DNA of 61,993 nt from Methylorubrum zatmanii (GCF_014845115.1 NZ_NKUI01000076.1:1-61993), one strand, 5' to 3'. Shown: positions 46,457-57,274, counted from the first letter of the stretch. Made by a program: numbers and translations. The notes: generated from the sequence alone by a model not told the origin.

Positions 46457-47763
46457 GGCTTCCCCAGGAGATCATCCGCGACAAGCGTGACGGGCGTGCC
46501 CTGTCGCCTTCCGACATCGCGGGCTTCATCGACGGGCTGGCGCGGGAGCGCGTCACCGAGGGGCAGGCGGCCGCCTTCGCCATGGCGGTGTTCTTCCGCG
46601 GCCTCGCCCTCGACGAGCGCGTGGCCCTGACCCGCGCCATGACCGAATCGGGCACGGTGCTCGCGTGGGACTTGCCCGGACCGGTGCTCGACAAGCACTC
46701 CACCGGCGGCATCGGCGACACGGTGAGCCTCGCCCTCGCCCCGATGGTCGCGGCCTGCGGCGGCTACGTGCCGATGATCTCGGGACGAGGGCTCGGCCAT
46801 ACCGGCGGCACCCTCGACAAGCTCGCGAGCATCCCCGGCTACGACGTGGCGCCCGGCCTCGACCGCTTCCGCGCGGTCACCGCCGAGGTTGGCTGCGCCA
46901 TCATCGGGCAGACCGCCGACCTCGCCCCCGCCGACCGGCGGCTCTACGCGATCCGCGATGTGACCGGGACGGTGGAATCGCTCGATCTCATCACCGCGTC
47001 GATTCTCTCGAAGAAGCTCGCGGCGGGGCTCCAGGGCCTGGTCATGGACGTGAAGACCGGCTCCGGCGCCTTCATGGCCGGGCACGCGGAGGCGCGGGCG
47101 CTCGCCGAGAGCATCGTCACGGTCGCCAACGCGGCCGGGCTGCGCACCCGCGCCCTCATCACCGATATGGACGCGCCGCTCGCCTCCGCCGCCGGCAACG
47201 CGGTCGAGGTCGCCTATGCCGTCGATTATCTCACCGGACGGGTCCGCGAGCCGCGCTTCCACGCGGTCACCCTGGCGCTCGCCGCCGAGATGCTGGTGAT
47301 CGGCGGACTGGCCGCAGACGTCGCGGAGGCGGAGGGCCGTCTCACGGCGGCGCTCGACTCGGGCCGGGCCTGCGAGGTGTTCTCGCGCATGGTGGCGTCG
47401 CTCGGTGGCCCGGCGGATTTCGTCGAGGCGGCGGAACGCCAGCTGCCACGGGCACCGGTGGTGCGGCCGGTGACGGCGGAGACGGCGGGTTTCGTGGAGG
47501 CTGTGGATACCCGCGCCATCGGCCTCGCCGTGATCGCGCTGGGGGGCGGCCGTACCCGGCCGCAGGATGCCATCGACGCCGGTGTCGGCTTCACCGGGCT
47601 GGTGCGGCCCGGCGACCGCGTCGCATCGGGCGAGCCGCTCGGCCATGTCCATGCGGCAGACGAGGCTGCGGCGGATCGGGCGGCGGCGGCTGTGAGGGCC
47701 GCCTACCGCATCGGCGAGGCGCGGCCGGAGCCGCGCCAGGCCGTGATGGAACGGTTGGGCTGA
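46453..47763 (+). CDS. deoA: Thymidine phosphorylase
   Basis: A 436-residue pyrimidine nucleoside phosphorylase. The phosphate-binding and signature blocks are [14 protein letters not shown] and [20 protein letters not shown], with KTGSGAFM further on. It converts thymidine or deoxyuridine to the base and deoxyribose-1-phosphate, completing pyrimidine salvage with cdd. It is the last gene of the operon and overlaps deoC by 4 bases. Confidence 0.96.
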   Translation: MRLPQEIIRDKRDGRALSPSDIAGFIDGLARERVTEGQAAAFAMAVFFRGLALDERVALTRAMTESGTVLAWDLPGPVLDKHSTGGIGDTVSLALAPMVAACGGYVPMISGRGLGHTGGTLDKLASIPGYDVAPGLDRFRAVTAEVGCAIIGQTADLAPADRRLYAIRDVTGTVESLDLITASILSKKLAAGLQGLVMDVKTGSGAFMAGHAEARALAESIVTVANAAGLRTRALITDMDAPLASAAGNAVEVAYAVDYLTGRVREPRFHAVTLALAAEMLVIGGLAADVAEAEGRLTAALDSGRACEVFSRMVASLGGPADFVEAAERQLPRAPVVRPVTAETAGFVEAVDTRAIGLAVIALGGGRTRPQDAIDAGVGFTGLVRPGDRVASGEPLGHVHAADEAAADRAAAAVRAAYRIGEARPEPRQAVMERLG

Positions 47764-47803
47764 GGGCTTCCGCCGGTTTGCGGCCGGGAACCCTCGTCAA
47801 CCC

Positions 47804-48109
47804 CTACCAGTGGTGATGATGGCGATGGCGGTGGCCCCAGCCGTGGTGATGGCCCCAGTGCCGGCGGTGATGCCCCCAATGGCCGCGATGATGGTGGCGG
47901 TGGCCCCAATGGCGCGGATGGTGGCGATGGCCGAAATGGTGGTGGTGCCACTGCACGGTTTCGACGGTCGCGTCCGAGGCGAGCGCGGCGGCCGGCGCGG
48001 CCTGAAGCGGGGCGGCCTCAGCGGAGCCGCCACCGATCAGCCCGCCGGCCATGAGAGCGAGCGCGGCGAGCGCGAAGCGGGACCGACGCGTCGAGGATGA
48101 AACCGACAT
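47804..48109 (-). CDS. Histidine-rich secreted protein
   Basis: A 101-residue protein. A signal peptide (ending near GGSAEA) is followed by a short Ala/Pro stretch and a C-terminal segment in which 25 of the last 47 residues are histidine, mixed with W, G and R (HHHHFGHRHH, RHHHHW). Such tails bind Ni, Zn, Cu or Co and could buffer metal in the periplasm. I know no defined family. The codon pattern and start with signal peptide argue that it is a real gene. Confidence 0.75.
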   Translation of the reverse strand: MSVSSSTRRSRFALAALALMAGGLIGGGSAEAAPLQAAPAAALASDATVETVQWHHHHFGHRHHPRHWGHRHHHRGHWGHHRRHWGHHHGWGHRHRHHHHW

Positions 48110-48437
48110 ACGTAACCTCCGTTCGTCCGGCCGTTTGGAACGGCCCTGGCGGCAAAACTAGGCGCTGCCGGATGAACGGGTACTGAGCACTCTGCGCACA
48201 AACGGAAATGTAGATTGCGCCTCGTCCCAAGGGGGGACACGGCGCTCCATTCTCCCGATCGACACCGCCTTATCGCGGGGCATCGACCACGACGCGCAAA
48301 AACGCTTCGACATGGTTTCCGGTTGGAGGCTGTGACCTTTCCCTACGTCATCGCGAGGCGAAGCCGTGGCAATCCAGGGCACGGGACTGTCCGGAAAGGT
48401 TGCGCCGGATCGCTTCGCTGGCGCTCGCGATAGACGA
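48110..48437. other. Intergenic region with a palindromic repeat
   Basis: About 330 bases between the histidine-rich gene and pmtA. The left part should hold the promoter of the histidine-rich gene. The right third is occupied by an imperfect inverted repeat (48347-48435). No coding sequence with family resemblance was seen. Confidence 0.5.
48347..48435. repeat. Imperfect palindromic repeat element (GTCATCGCGAG type)
   Basis: The left arm begins GTCATCGCGAGGCGAAGCC and includes GGCAATCCAGG. The right arm, read on the other strand, begins GTCTATCGCGAGCGCCAGCG and includes AAGCGATCCGG. The arms match over most of about 30 bases, flanking a ~27-base centre. Elements of the form GTCATxGCGAGCGAAGCxxxGCAATCC are known as dispersed repeats in several alphaproteobacteria. 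Confidence 0.6.
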
Positions 48438-49121
48438 TCAGGGCGTCGCGGGTTTGCTCGCCTCGGGACGGCGATAGACCCAGACGCGGGCCGGGGGCAG
48501 GTTCAGCCAGACCTTGTTGGAGCGGCTCGCCGTGTAGCTGCCCGCCTCGCACCGCGCGGGGATCGGCGGCACCACCGCGTAGGTGAACTGTACGAAGGGC
48601 GCGCCCGGATGCATCAGGTCATGGGCACCCTGCAGCAGGTCGAGGCGCTGCTCCAGGGGCTTGGTGAACAGCGGCAGGCTGGAGATCGTCGCGGCGCAGG
48701 GACGGTCGAGCAGGCCGCCCAGGGTCTCGCGGATGCGGTAGGCATCGCCGCGAATGACGGTGGTGCGTGGGAAGCGGCGCTGCAGCAGCCGGCAGAAATC
48801 CGGGTTGAACTCGACGAGGATCAGCCGCTCCTGGTCGAAGCCCCGGCGGATCAGCGCCTCGGTCACCGGGCCCGTGCCCGGGCCCAGTTCGATCACCGGA
48901 CCGTCGACACTCGGGTCGGCATAGGCCGCCATGGTCCGGGCCAGCATCCGGCCCGAGGGCGTCACGGCCCCGGTGACGAGGGGGCGCTCGAACCAGGATC
49001 GCAGGAAGCGCGCCTCATCCTCCAGCGGATCTTTCCGCTCGCGGATGACGCGTGTCGCGGCGACGGCCTTGGCGCTGGAACGGCGAAGCGGCGGCACGAC
49101 CGATGGTCCTCGGCTCATCAT
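48438..49121 (-). CDS. pmtA: Phospholipid N-methyltransferase (PmtA-like)
   Basis: A 227-residue SAM-dependent methyltransferase. The SAM-binding motif I is VIELGPGTGPVTEALIRRG, followed by LVEFNPDFC. The N-terminal FLRSWFERPLVTGAVTPSGRMLARTM and ISSLPLF are typical of rhizobial PmtA, which methylates phosphatidylethanolamine stepwise to phosphatidylcholine. Its position next to dnaJ is also the rhizobial arrangement. It works at the inner membrane. Confidence 0.88.
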   Translation of the reverse strand: MMSRGPSVVPPLRRSSAKAVAATRVIRERKDPLEDEARFLRSWFERPLVTGAVTPSGRMLARTMAAYADPSVDGPVIELGPGTGPVTEALIRRGFDQERLILVEFNPDFCRLLQRRFPRTTVIRGDAYRIRETLGGLLDRPCAATISSLPLFTKPLEQRLDLLQGAHDLMHPGAPFVQFTYAVVPPIPARCEAGSYTASRSNKVWLNLPPARVWVYRRPEASKPATP

Positions 49122-49206
49122 GGGTGGGAGAGGCTAGACGACGAAAACCGGCAGCCAGTCAAGCTCGCAGCTCTGTACGACCCGTATGAGGGCGCACATT
49201 GCCGCG

Positions 49207-49235
49207 ACGACCGCCGCCCGACGGGCCGCGGTCGT
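49207..49235 (-). terminator. Strong hairpin between dnaJ and pmtA
   Basis: ACGACCGC (49207-49214) and GCGGTCGT (49228-49235) pair perfectly. After one C-C mismatch, GCCC and GGGC extend the stem to a GAC loop. It lies downstream of dnaJ. No U-tract follows. Confidence 0.55.
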
Positions 49236-49246
49236 AACCGGCCGGA

Positions 49247-49266
49247 GCGCGGGTTTGATCCCGCGC
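49247..49266 (-). terminator. Hairpin directly downstream of dnaJ
   Basis: GCGCGGG (49247-49253) and CCCGCGC (49260-49266) form a perfect 7-bp stem with a TTTGAT loop, ending 9 bases from the dnaJ stop. No U-tract follows it. Confidence 0.5.
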
Positions 49267-49275
49267 GGGCCATGA

Positions 49276-50430
49276 TCACGTCCGCGCCGAGCCGCTGACG
49301 AAGAAGTCGCGCACCTTCGAGAAGAAGCCGGCGCTTTCCGGATGGTTCTCGTCCGAGGCACTCTGGTCGAACTCCTGCAGCAGCTCGCGCTGCCGCTTGG
49401 TGAGGTTCTGCGGCGTCTCGACGGAGACCTGGATGTAGAGGTCGCCGACTTCCCGCGAGCGCAACACCGGCATGCCCTTGCCCTTGATGCGGAACTGCTT
49501 GGCGGTCTGGGTGCCGGCGGGGATGCGGACCTGGGTCTGCGAGCCGTCGATCACCGGAACGGTGATCTCGCCCGAGAGCGCCGCCGTCACCATCGAGATC
49601 GGCACGCGGCAGAACAGGTCGGCCCCGTCGCGCTGGAAGAACGGGTGCGGCTTGATCGAGAGGAAGACGTAGAGGTCGCCGGAGGGACCGCCGCGCAGGC
49701 CGCTCTCGCCCTCGCCCGCCAGCCGGATGCGCAGGCCGTCATCCACACCCGCCGGGACGTTGATGGAGAGGGTGCGCTCGCGGTTGACCCGCCCGGCGCC
49801 GGAACAGGCGGTGCAGGGATCGTCGACGACCTCGCCGCGGCCGTGACAGTTGGGGCAGGTCCGTTCGATGGCGAAGAAGCCCTGCGCCGCGCGGACCCGG
49901 CCGTAGCCGCCACAGGTCGGACAGGTGCGCGGCTTCGAGCCGGGCTTGGCGCCGCTGCCGGAGCAGGCCTCGCAGGCGATCGAGGTCGGGATGCGAATCG
50001 TCTCGGTCTTGCCGGAATACGCCTCTTCGAGGGAGATTTCGAGGTTGTAGCGCAGGTCCGCCCCGCGCTCCCGGCCCGGAGCGCCGCCGCCCCGCCCGCG
50101 ACCGCCGCCCGGCGCTCCACGGCCATCTCCGAAAAAGTTCTCGAAGATGTCCGACATGAAGTCGCCGAACTCGTTGCCGAATCCGGGGCCGCCCCCGCCG
50201 CCCTGGCTGAAGGCGGCATGGCCGAAGCGGTCATAGGCCGCGCGCTTCTGGCCGTCGGAGAGGCATTGATAGGCCTCGTTGACTTCCTTGAACTTGATCT
50301 CGGCTTCCTTGTCGCCGGGATTGCGGTCCGGATGATGGACCATGGCGAGCTTGCGGAAGGCAGCCTTCAACTCACCGTCCGAGGCCGTCTTCGCGACGCC
50401 CAAGACCTCGTAATAGTCCCGTTTCGACAT
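49276..50430 (-). CDS. dnaJ: Chaperone protein DnaJ
   Basis: A 384-residue type I J-protein. The J domain carries HPD ([11 protein letters not shown]). A long Gly/Phe region follows (about residues 72-115). The zinc domain has four CxxCxGxG repeats: [24 protein letters not shown] and CTACSGAG. The C-terminal substrate-binding domain completes it. It delivers unfolded clients to DnaK and stimulates its ATPase. It lies downstream of dnaK but beyond a strong terminator and a 232-base gap, so it may have its own promoter. Confidence 0.97.
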   Translation of the reverse strand: MSKRDYYEVLGVAKTASDGELKAAFRKLAMVHHPDRNPGDKEAEIKFKEVNEAYQCLSDGQKRAAYDRFGHAAFSQGGGGGPGFGNEFGDFMSDIFENFFGDGRGAPGGGRGRGGGAPGRERGADLRYNLEISLEEAYSGKTETIRIPTSIACEACSGSGAKPGSKPRTCPTCGGYGRVRAAQGFFAIERTCPNCHGRGEVVDDPCTACSGAGRVNRERTLSINVPAGVDDGLRIRLAGEGESGLRGGPSGDLYVFLSIKPHPFFQRDGADLFCRVPISMVTAALSGEITVPVIDGSQTQVRIPAGTQTAKQFRIKGKGMPVLRSREVGDLYIQVSVETPQNLTKRQRELLQEFDQSASDENHPESAGFFSKVRDFFVSGSART

Positions 50431-50619
50431 TCCCGGCCTCTGGAGCCTCTCGTTTGCGTCGGCGACCGGCTTTCCGCCGGGCTTCGGCCGCGCCGCGATC
50501 CGCCTCCCGACTCGAACGGGATGGATCGGCCATCGCTTCTCACGGACGCCCGATACGGTTGATCCCCGAGCCTTGCCCGAGGATCAAGCCGTCCGTGCCG
50601 TCCTGGCGTCAAAAAATGC

Positions 50620-50647
50620 CGGGAGCGGTGCCGGCGCACCGCTCCCG
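50620..50647 (-). terminator. Rho-independent terminator of dnaK
   Basis: CGGGAGCGGTG (50620-50630) and CACCGCTCCCG (50637-50647) form a perfect 11-bp stem with a 6-base loop. On the minus strand it is followed by GCATTTTTTG, a six-U tract. It lies 16 bases after the dnaK stop. Confidence 0.9.
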
Positions 50648-50662
50648 AACCGTCACGGTGAC

Positions 50663-52582
<1,920 letters not shown>

Positions 52583-52994
52583 GGTGGGATCCCTCTGTTG
52601 GATTTTTCAAGCAGACCGCCGAGCCCCGAAGCAGCTCGACCCATGGCGGTACAAAACATCTGGTTTGAGAACGGGATGGATCCAAGCGCCAAGGCCCTTG
52701 CGGGCTGTGCTTCCAAGGCCTCGTCCCGTGTCCCGCCGCATATAAGAAGACGGCTACGCCGCCGCAAGAACGCGGACCGGGCCGTTGGGCGGCCGCCGTC
52801 ATCCTCCGCCGTGCCGAGGCCTTTTTCCCCGTGCGGTGCAAGGGGCGCGACGGGACCGGAGACCCGCCTTGTTGCCAGGCTGCCACGTCCGCGCCATGCC
52901 TGTCATGCTAGGACAGCATGATACTGCCCGTGACGGGGCGTCAAACCGGGATACCGACCGCCCGATGTTCCTGCCCGACCCCGAGGGGATCCCC
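52583..52994. other. Divergent intergenic region upstream of dnaK
   Basis: About 410 bases between dnaK (leftward) and the secreted-protein gene (rightward). It should contain a heat-shock promoter for dnaK, but I could not identify one with confidence. A 7-bp inverted repeat (52903-52921) lies nearer the rightward gene. No coding sequence was recognised. Confidence 0.5.
52903..52921 (+). promoter_or_regulatory. Operator-like inverted repeat upstream of the secreted protein/FDH genes
   Basis: TCATGCT (52903-52909) and AGCATGA (52915-52921) are perfect inverted copies with an AGGAC spacer. The site lies about 75 bases before the GTG at 52995, a normal place for an operator or -10-overlapping site. 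Confidence 0.35.
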
Positions 52995-53999
52995 GTGAGG
53001 AAGATCCGCCCGCCGCGTGCCGCGACGGGGATGCTCCTCGCCTTCGCCTGCCTGACGGCACTGCCGTCCACGCCGGCGCGGGCCCAGTCCTTCTTCGAGG
53101 AATTGTTCGGCATCGGCCGGGCGGCCCGGCCGCCGCAGCCGCCGCGCAACGTGCCGGTCCCGCCGCCCCAGCCCGTCGATCCCGGCGCGCCGGCGGCTCC
53201 ATTTCCCGGCGAGGGCGCGGAGACCCGGCCGAGCGTCCCGGCCCAGCCCAGGCAGCCGGTGGTGCTGCGCGTGCCGGCCGAGGACAACGTGGCGGGGCAG
53301 GAGCTGCTGCTCAACGGCCTCAACGGCTCCCTGAAAATCGAGCGCAACGGATCGGCCTATACGGCGCTGCTGACTCTGCCGGGTACCAAGATCTCGCAGC
53401 CGACCGAGAGCTGCACGGTGAAGCTCGACGGCGGCAAGCCCGTGCCCCTGGCGGCGGAGGGGCGTGCCCAGGGCGTTTCCCGCTTCGCGGCGTCCTCCGC
53501 CGAATGTCCCCTGCGCTTCGAGGTGCTCGACGGCAGCGTGCTCGCCACGCCCCTGGGGGCCGGCCGAGCCTGCACCTTCACGGCGGCCGATTGCGAGACC
53601 ACGCCCGCCGGTCTGTGGGGGCCCGCTGCGGCCTCGCTGATCCCGCAGGCGGCGGAGTTCGACACCGCCCGCGGCGTGGCCGACAGGGCCGTGCGCGACA
53701 ATTACAAGATCATGACCCAGCGCGCCCGTGGCAGCGATGTCCGCCCGATCGTGCAGGAGCAGGCGGCCTTCTCCTCGGACCGGGAGCAGACCTGCCGGAC
53801 CTATGCCCGCGAGGGCGTTCACGGCTATTGCCATCTGCGCTTCACCGAGGCGCGGGCCATCGCCCTGGCGGCGCGGCTCGGGGCCAACACCGCCACGCCC
53901 ACGGCGGCCAACGCTCCGCCGCGTCCCCGCCGTCCCCGTGCTCCAGTGGAAGGGATGAATCCCGACGCGGCCGGAGCGGAGCCTTTCGCCGATCAATAG
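52995..53999 (+). CDS. Secreted protein of unknown function upstream of the FdhF-like gene
   Basis: A 334-residue exported protein. From GTG 52995 the product has a classic signal peptide (RKIRPPRAATGMLLAFACLTALPSTPARA), supported by GAGGGG upstream; a longer start at 52965 would bury it. A proline-rich spacer (about residues 45-85) follows, then a globular part with six to eight cysteines (ESCTV, AECPLRF, RACTFTAADCETT, QTCRTYAREGVHGYCHLRF). The tail is proline/arginine-rich. I recognise no family. Ninety-three bases separate it from the formate-dehydrogenase-like gene on the same strand. Confidence 0.7.
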   Translation: MRKIRPPRAATGMLLAFACLTALPSTPARAQSFFEELFGIGRAARPPQPPRNVPVPPPQPVDPGAPAAPFPGEGAETRPSVPAQPRQPVVLRVPAEDNVAGQELLLNGLNGSLKIERNGSAYTALLTLPGTKISQPTESCTVKLDGGKPVPLAAEGRAQGVSRFAASSAECPLRFEVLDGSVLATPLGAGRACTFTAADCETTPAGLWGPAAASLIPQAAEFDTARGVADRAVRDNYKIMTQRARGSDVRPIVQEQAAFSSDREQTCRTYAREGVHGYCHLRFTEARAIALAARLGANTATPTAANAPPRPRRPRAPVEGMNPDAAGAEPFADQ

Positions 54000-54029
54000 G
54001 GTGCGCGGCAACCGGGGCTGAGCCATCGT

Positions 54030-54068
54030 CGCACGGGCGGAACCGTGCGCGGGCGCAGGTGTTGCGCC
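54030..54068 (+). other. Two consecutive intercistronic hairpins before the FdhF-like gene
   Basis: CGCACGG (54030-54036) and CCGTGCG (54043-54049) form one perfect stem. GGCGCA (54052-54057) and TGCGCC (54063-54068) form a second. They fill the gap between the two genes and end 24 bases before the ATG. They might tune expression of the second gene; I do not recognise a known riboswitch. Confidence 0.45.
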
Positions 54069-54092
54069 GAGGTCAGCCAGAGCGAGCCCGGC

Positions 54093-56408
54093 ATGCCCGA
54101 CCAGAAGATCGAAGCCTATACCGACCCGGCCGGCGGATGGGGGTCGGCCCGCTCCCTCGTCGACATCCTGACCCGCGAGGAGATCCCGGCCTCCGGCGCG
54201 GCCATGCTGATGAAGCAGAACAAGCCGGACGGCTTCATGTGCGTGTCCTGCGCATGGTCGAAGCCGGCCAAGCCCTCGACCTTCGAATATTGTGAGAACG
54301 GCGCCAAGGCGACCGCCTGGGAGCAGACCCGCAAGCGGATCGGCCCCGATTTCTTCGAGCGCTGCTCCGTCACCGAACTCCTCACGTGGTCCGACTACGA
54401 CCTGGAGGAGAAGGGGCGCCTCACCCACCCCCTGCGCTACGATCCGCAGCGCGACCGCTATCTCCCGGTCTCCTGGGAGGAGGCCTTCGCCGAGATCGGC
54501 CGTGAGCTGAAGGCGGTGCGGGAGACCGACCCGAAGGCGGCGGTGTTCTACTCCTCTGGCCGGGCGTCGCTGGAGACGAGCTACATGTACGCGCTGTTCG
54601 CGCGGATGTACGGCAACAACAACCTGCCCGACTCCTCCAACATGTGCCACGAATCGACCTCGAAGGCGCTGCCGCAATCGATCGGCGTGCCGGTCGGCAC
54701 CACGGTGCTGGAGGATTTCGAATCGACCGACCTGATTCTGTTTTTCGGTCAGAATGTCGGCTCGAACTCGCCGCGGATGCTCCATCCGCTGCAGGACGCT
54801 CGCCGCCGGGGCGTTCCGATCATCACCTTCAATCCCCTGCGCGAGCGGGGCCTGGAGCGCTTCACCAACCCGCAATCGCCGATCGAGATGCTGACGCATT
54901 CCTCGACGCAGATCTCGACCCAGTACCATCAGGTCAAGGCAGGAGGCGACATCGCGGCCATTGCCGGGATCTGCAAGGCCCTGTTCGCCGCCGACCGCGA
55001 GGCGCAGGCGGAAGGGCGCCCGCGCGTCCTCGACATCGACTTCCTCAGTGAGCACACCCACGGCTTCGAGACGTTCGAGAAGTTCTGCGACCGGCTCGAC
55101 TGGACCGCCCTCGAGGTGAAGGCCGGCCTGAAGCGCGAGGCGATGGAGGCCGCCGCCGCCGTCTATGCCCGCGCGCGGGCGGTAATCGGCATCTACGGCA
55201 TGGGGCTGACCCAGCACCGTCGCGGCACCGAGACGGTGCAGATGCTCGTCAACCTCATGCTCTTGCGTGGCAATATCGGCCGGCCGGGAGCGGGCATCTG
55301 CCCGGTGCGCGGCCATTCCAACGTGCAGGGGCAGCGCACCGTCGGCATCGCCGACGAGCCCTCCCTGGTGCCGCTCGACAAGCTGAAGGAACTCTACGGC
55401 TTCGAGCCGCCGCGGGAGAAGGGTCTCAACACCATCGAGACCTGCGAGGGCGTGATCGCCGGAACGGTGAAGGCCTTCGTCGGACTCGGCGGCAACTTCG
55501 TCCGGGCGATCCCCGACACGCAGCGGATGGAGGAGGCGTGGCGCTCCCTGCGCCTGACCGTGCAGGTCTCGACCAAGCTCAACCGCTCGCACCTCGTCCA
55601 TGGCGAGATCGCCTATATCCTGCCCTGTCTCGGCCGGATCGAGATCGACGAGCAGCGGACCGGGCCGCAGGCGGTGTCGATGGAGGATTCGACCTCCTGC
55701 TTCCACGGCTCCCGGGGCGTGGCCCGCCCGGTGAGCGACCATGTCCGCTCCGAGCCCTGGATCGTGGCGCATCTCGCCAAGGCGACGCTGCCGCCCAATC
55801 CGAAGGTCGATTGGGATGCCTGGGTCGGCGATTACGCCAAGGTCCGCGACGCCATCGAGGCGACCTATCCGGAGAAGTTCAAGGACTTCAACGCGCGCCT
55901 GTTCGAGCCCGGCGGCCTGCACAAGCCGCTCGCCGCCCGCGAGCGCAAATGGGAGACGGAGACCGGCAAGGCCAATTTCGTGGTGCCGTCGGACGGGCTC
56001 GACATGGACCCGGACATGAAGAGCGACCGGCGCGACGTGCTCGACCTCATCACCCTGCGCTCGAACGACCAGTTCAACACCACCGTCTACGGCTATCACG
56101 ACCGCTTCCGCGGGGTGAAAGGCACGCGGCAGGTGCTGTTCATGAACGAGAACGACATCGCGCGCCTGCAGCTCTCCGACGGCGAGACGGTCGATGTGGT
56201 GACCGAGGCCTCCGACGAGTTCGCCCGCGAGGTGAAGGGCCTCAGGATCGTCAAATACGACATCCCGGAGGGCAATTGTGCCGGCTACTACCCCGAGCTG
56301 AACGTGCTGATCCCGCTCTGGCACCACGATGTCCAGGCCAAGACGCCGGCGGCCAAGGCAATCCCCGTGCGCATCGCCAAGGCGGCGGAGCGGGCGGTGA
56401 GGGACTGA
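54093..56408 (+). CDS. FdhF/YdeP-family molybdopterin oxidoreductase (formate dehydrogenase-like, possible FDH4 alpha)
   Basis: A 771-residue molybdopterin enzyme of the Fdh-alpha-like (YdeP) branch. The N-terminus holds MCVSC and later FEYC (Cys50, 53, 67) and Cys91. The likely molybdenum ligand is Cys185 in SSNMCHESTS. LFFGQNVGSNSPRMLHPLQDARRRG, QHRRGTETVQMLVNLMLLRGNIGRPGAGICPVRGHSNVQG and the C-terminal LRSNDQFNTTVYGYHDRFRG are family blocks. No Tat signal is seen, so it is probably cytoplasmic. From memory, M. extorquens FDH4 has an alpha subunit of this class. Formate oxidation is the best guess but unproven. Confidence 0.85.
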   Translation: MPDQKIEAYTDPAGGWGSARSLVDILTREEIPASGAAMLMKQNKPDGFMCVSCAWSKPAKPSTFEYCENGAKATAWEQTRKRIGPDFFERCSVTELLTWSDYDLEEKGRLTHPLRYDPQRDRYLPVSWEEAFAEIGRELKAVRETDPKAAVFYSSGRASLETSYMYALFARMYGNNNLPDSSNMCHESTSKALPQSIGVPVGTTVLEDFESTDLILFFGQNVGSNSPRMLHPLQDARRRGVPIITFNPLRERGLERFTNPQSPIEMLTHSSTQISTQYHQVKAGGDIAAIAGICKALFAADREAQAEGRPRVLDIDFLSEHTHGFETFEKFCDRLDWTALEVKAGLKREAMEAAAAVYARARAVIGIYGMGLTQHRRGTETVQMLVNLMLLRGNIGRPGAGICPVRGHSNVQGQRTVGIADEPSLVPLDKLKELYGFEPPREKGLNTIETCEGVIAGTVKAFVGLGGNFVRAIPDTQRMEEAWRSLRLTVQVSTKLNRSHLVHGEIAYILPCLGRIEIDEQRTGPQAVSMEDSTSCFHGSRGVARPVSDHVRSEPWIVAHLAKATLPPNPKVDWDAWVGDYAKVRDAIEATYPEKFKDFNARLFEPGGLHKPLAARERKWETETGKANFVVPSDGLDMDPDMKSDRRDVLDLITLRSNDQFNTTVYGYHDRFRGVKGTRQVLFMNENDIARLQLSDGETVDVVTEASDEFAREVKGLRIVKYDIPEGNCAGYYPELNVLIPLWHHDVQAKTPAAKAIPVRIAKAAERAVRD

Positions 56409-56456
56409 CGCCTCGGACCGAGCGACGGCATCGACCGGTTCATCGGTGCCGCCGCC

Positions 56457-57143
56457 TCACTCGAGGAAAAACCGTTCGTTCCTCTGGCGCTCGCTCCAAT
56501 GGCCGTTGGGCTTGCGGTAGCTGTAATAGGCCGCGAGTTCGAAGCCGGCCTGCTGGTTGTCCGCCATCTGGTGGACGAAGATCCGATCGGCGAAGGCGAC
56601 CCTCAGCCTCGGCCGGGGTGGAACGAGATCGAAGAACGTATCGATCAGAACATGCGTCCCGGTCATGTGGTGCAGGTCGTAGGGGACGTGGTCGGTCGTC
56701 GCCTCCTCCCGGCGCTTCTGCTCCAGGATGTTGTGCAGGATCCGGTCGATCAGAAGGTCGAGTTCCGGCGCGCCTTTCCGGGCGGCGAGAACGCCGTTCA
56801 TCAGGTCGAAATCCGTTTCCCCCGTCATCGTCCATCCTTTGCCGAACAGGATGAGGCTGTGGGACGACAGCGCGTCGAGGGTTTCGAGCAACCGGGCCGG
56901 TGAGGTCGGGCCGACATGGGCGTCGACGTAGAGGCCGCCGTGTTCGCGCAGAAGGAGAAGGCGGGCCAGATCCGACTTGGCGGACGGCAGGCGGATCGCG
57001 TCGAAGACCGGGACGAAAGCGGGCGGCAGCAGCGGCCGCACATCCGCGTCGCCGAAGACGGTGCAGTGCCGGTAGGCCCGCTGCCAGGCGGGGGCGGCCG
57101 GCGGACAATCGGCGTCGCGGCTCGTCCAGTACATGAGGATCAT
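56457..57143 (-). CDS. Glycosyltransferase with DXD-type sugar-binding motif
   Basis: A 228-residue glycosyltransferase-like protein of the Gly_transf_sug (Och1/GT32-like) group. The region SAKSDLARLLLLREHGGLYVDAHVG matches the 'SDxxRxxxLxxxGGxYxDxD' core, though the final D-x-D is DAH here. ATG 57143 begins MILMYWTSRDADCPP. The acceptor is unknown, perhaps a surface polysaccharide. It lies between the molybdoenzyme and the sigma-1.1-like gene and is divergent from the latter. Confidence 0.8.
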   Translation of the reverse strand: MILMYWTSRDADCPPAAPAWQRAYRHCTVFGDADVRPLLPPAFVPVFDAIRLPSAKSDLARLLLLREHGGLYVDAHVGPTSPARLLETLDALSSHSLILFGKGWTMTGETDFDLMNGVLAARKGAPELDLLIDRILHNILEQKRREEATTDHVPYDLHHMTGTHVLIDTFFDLVPPRPRLRVAFADRIFVHQMADNQQAGFELAAYYSYRKPNGHWSERQRNERFFLE

Positions 57144-57274
57144 GGTCGGCTCATCGTGGCGTGACCCGGTTGCGGGCCGTCCCGTCCTGCGCGCATCGGC
57201 CCATTCGCTGTCCGGGCCTGTTCGTGAGGTTTGAGAGACTCGACGCGCGCCCGCGCCGGTCCATATTCCATCCC

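Noticed and set aside
49241-49270. GCGGGTTTGATCCCGC looked like a tRNA T-arm.
   Set aside because: No acceptor stem, anticodon arm or D-arm can be built around it; it is better explained as a hairpin downstream of dnaJ.
52583-52760. A possible RpoH heat-shock promoter upstream of dnaK (CTTGG-type boxes on the minus strand).
   Set aside because: Several weak CTTG matches exist but none has a convincing -10 partner at correct spacing, so no site is called.
52941-56327. A 1128-codon open frame on the minus strand across the secreted protein and FdhF-like genes.
   Set aside because: It spans two real genes and the gap between them, shows no recognisable domain, and the plus-strand products have clear family motifs.
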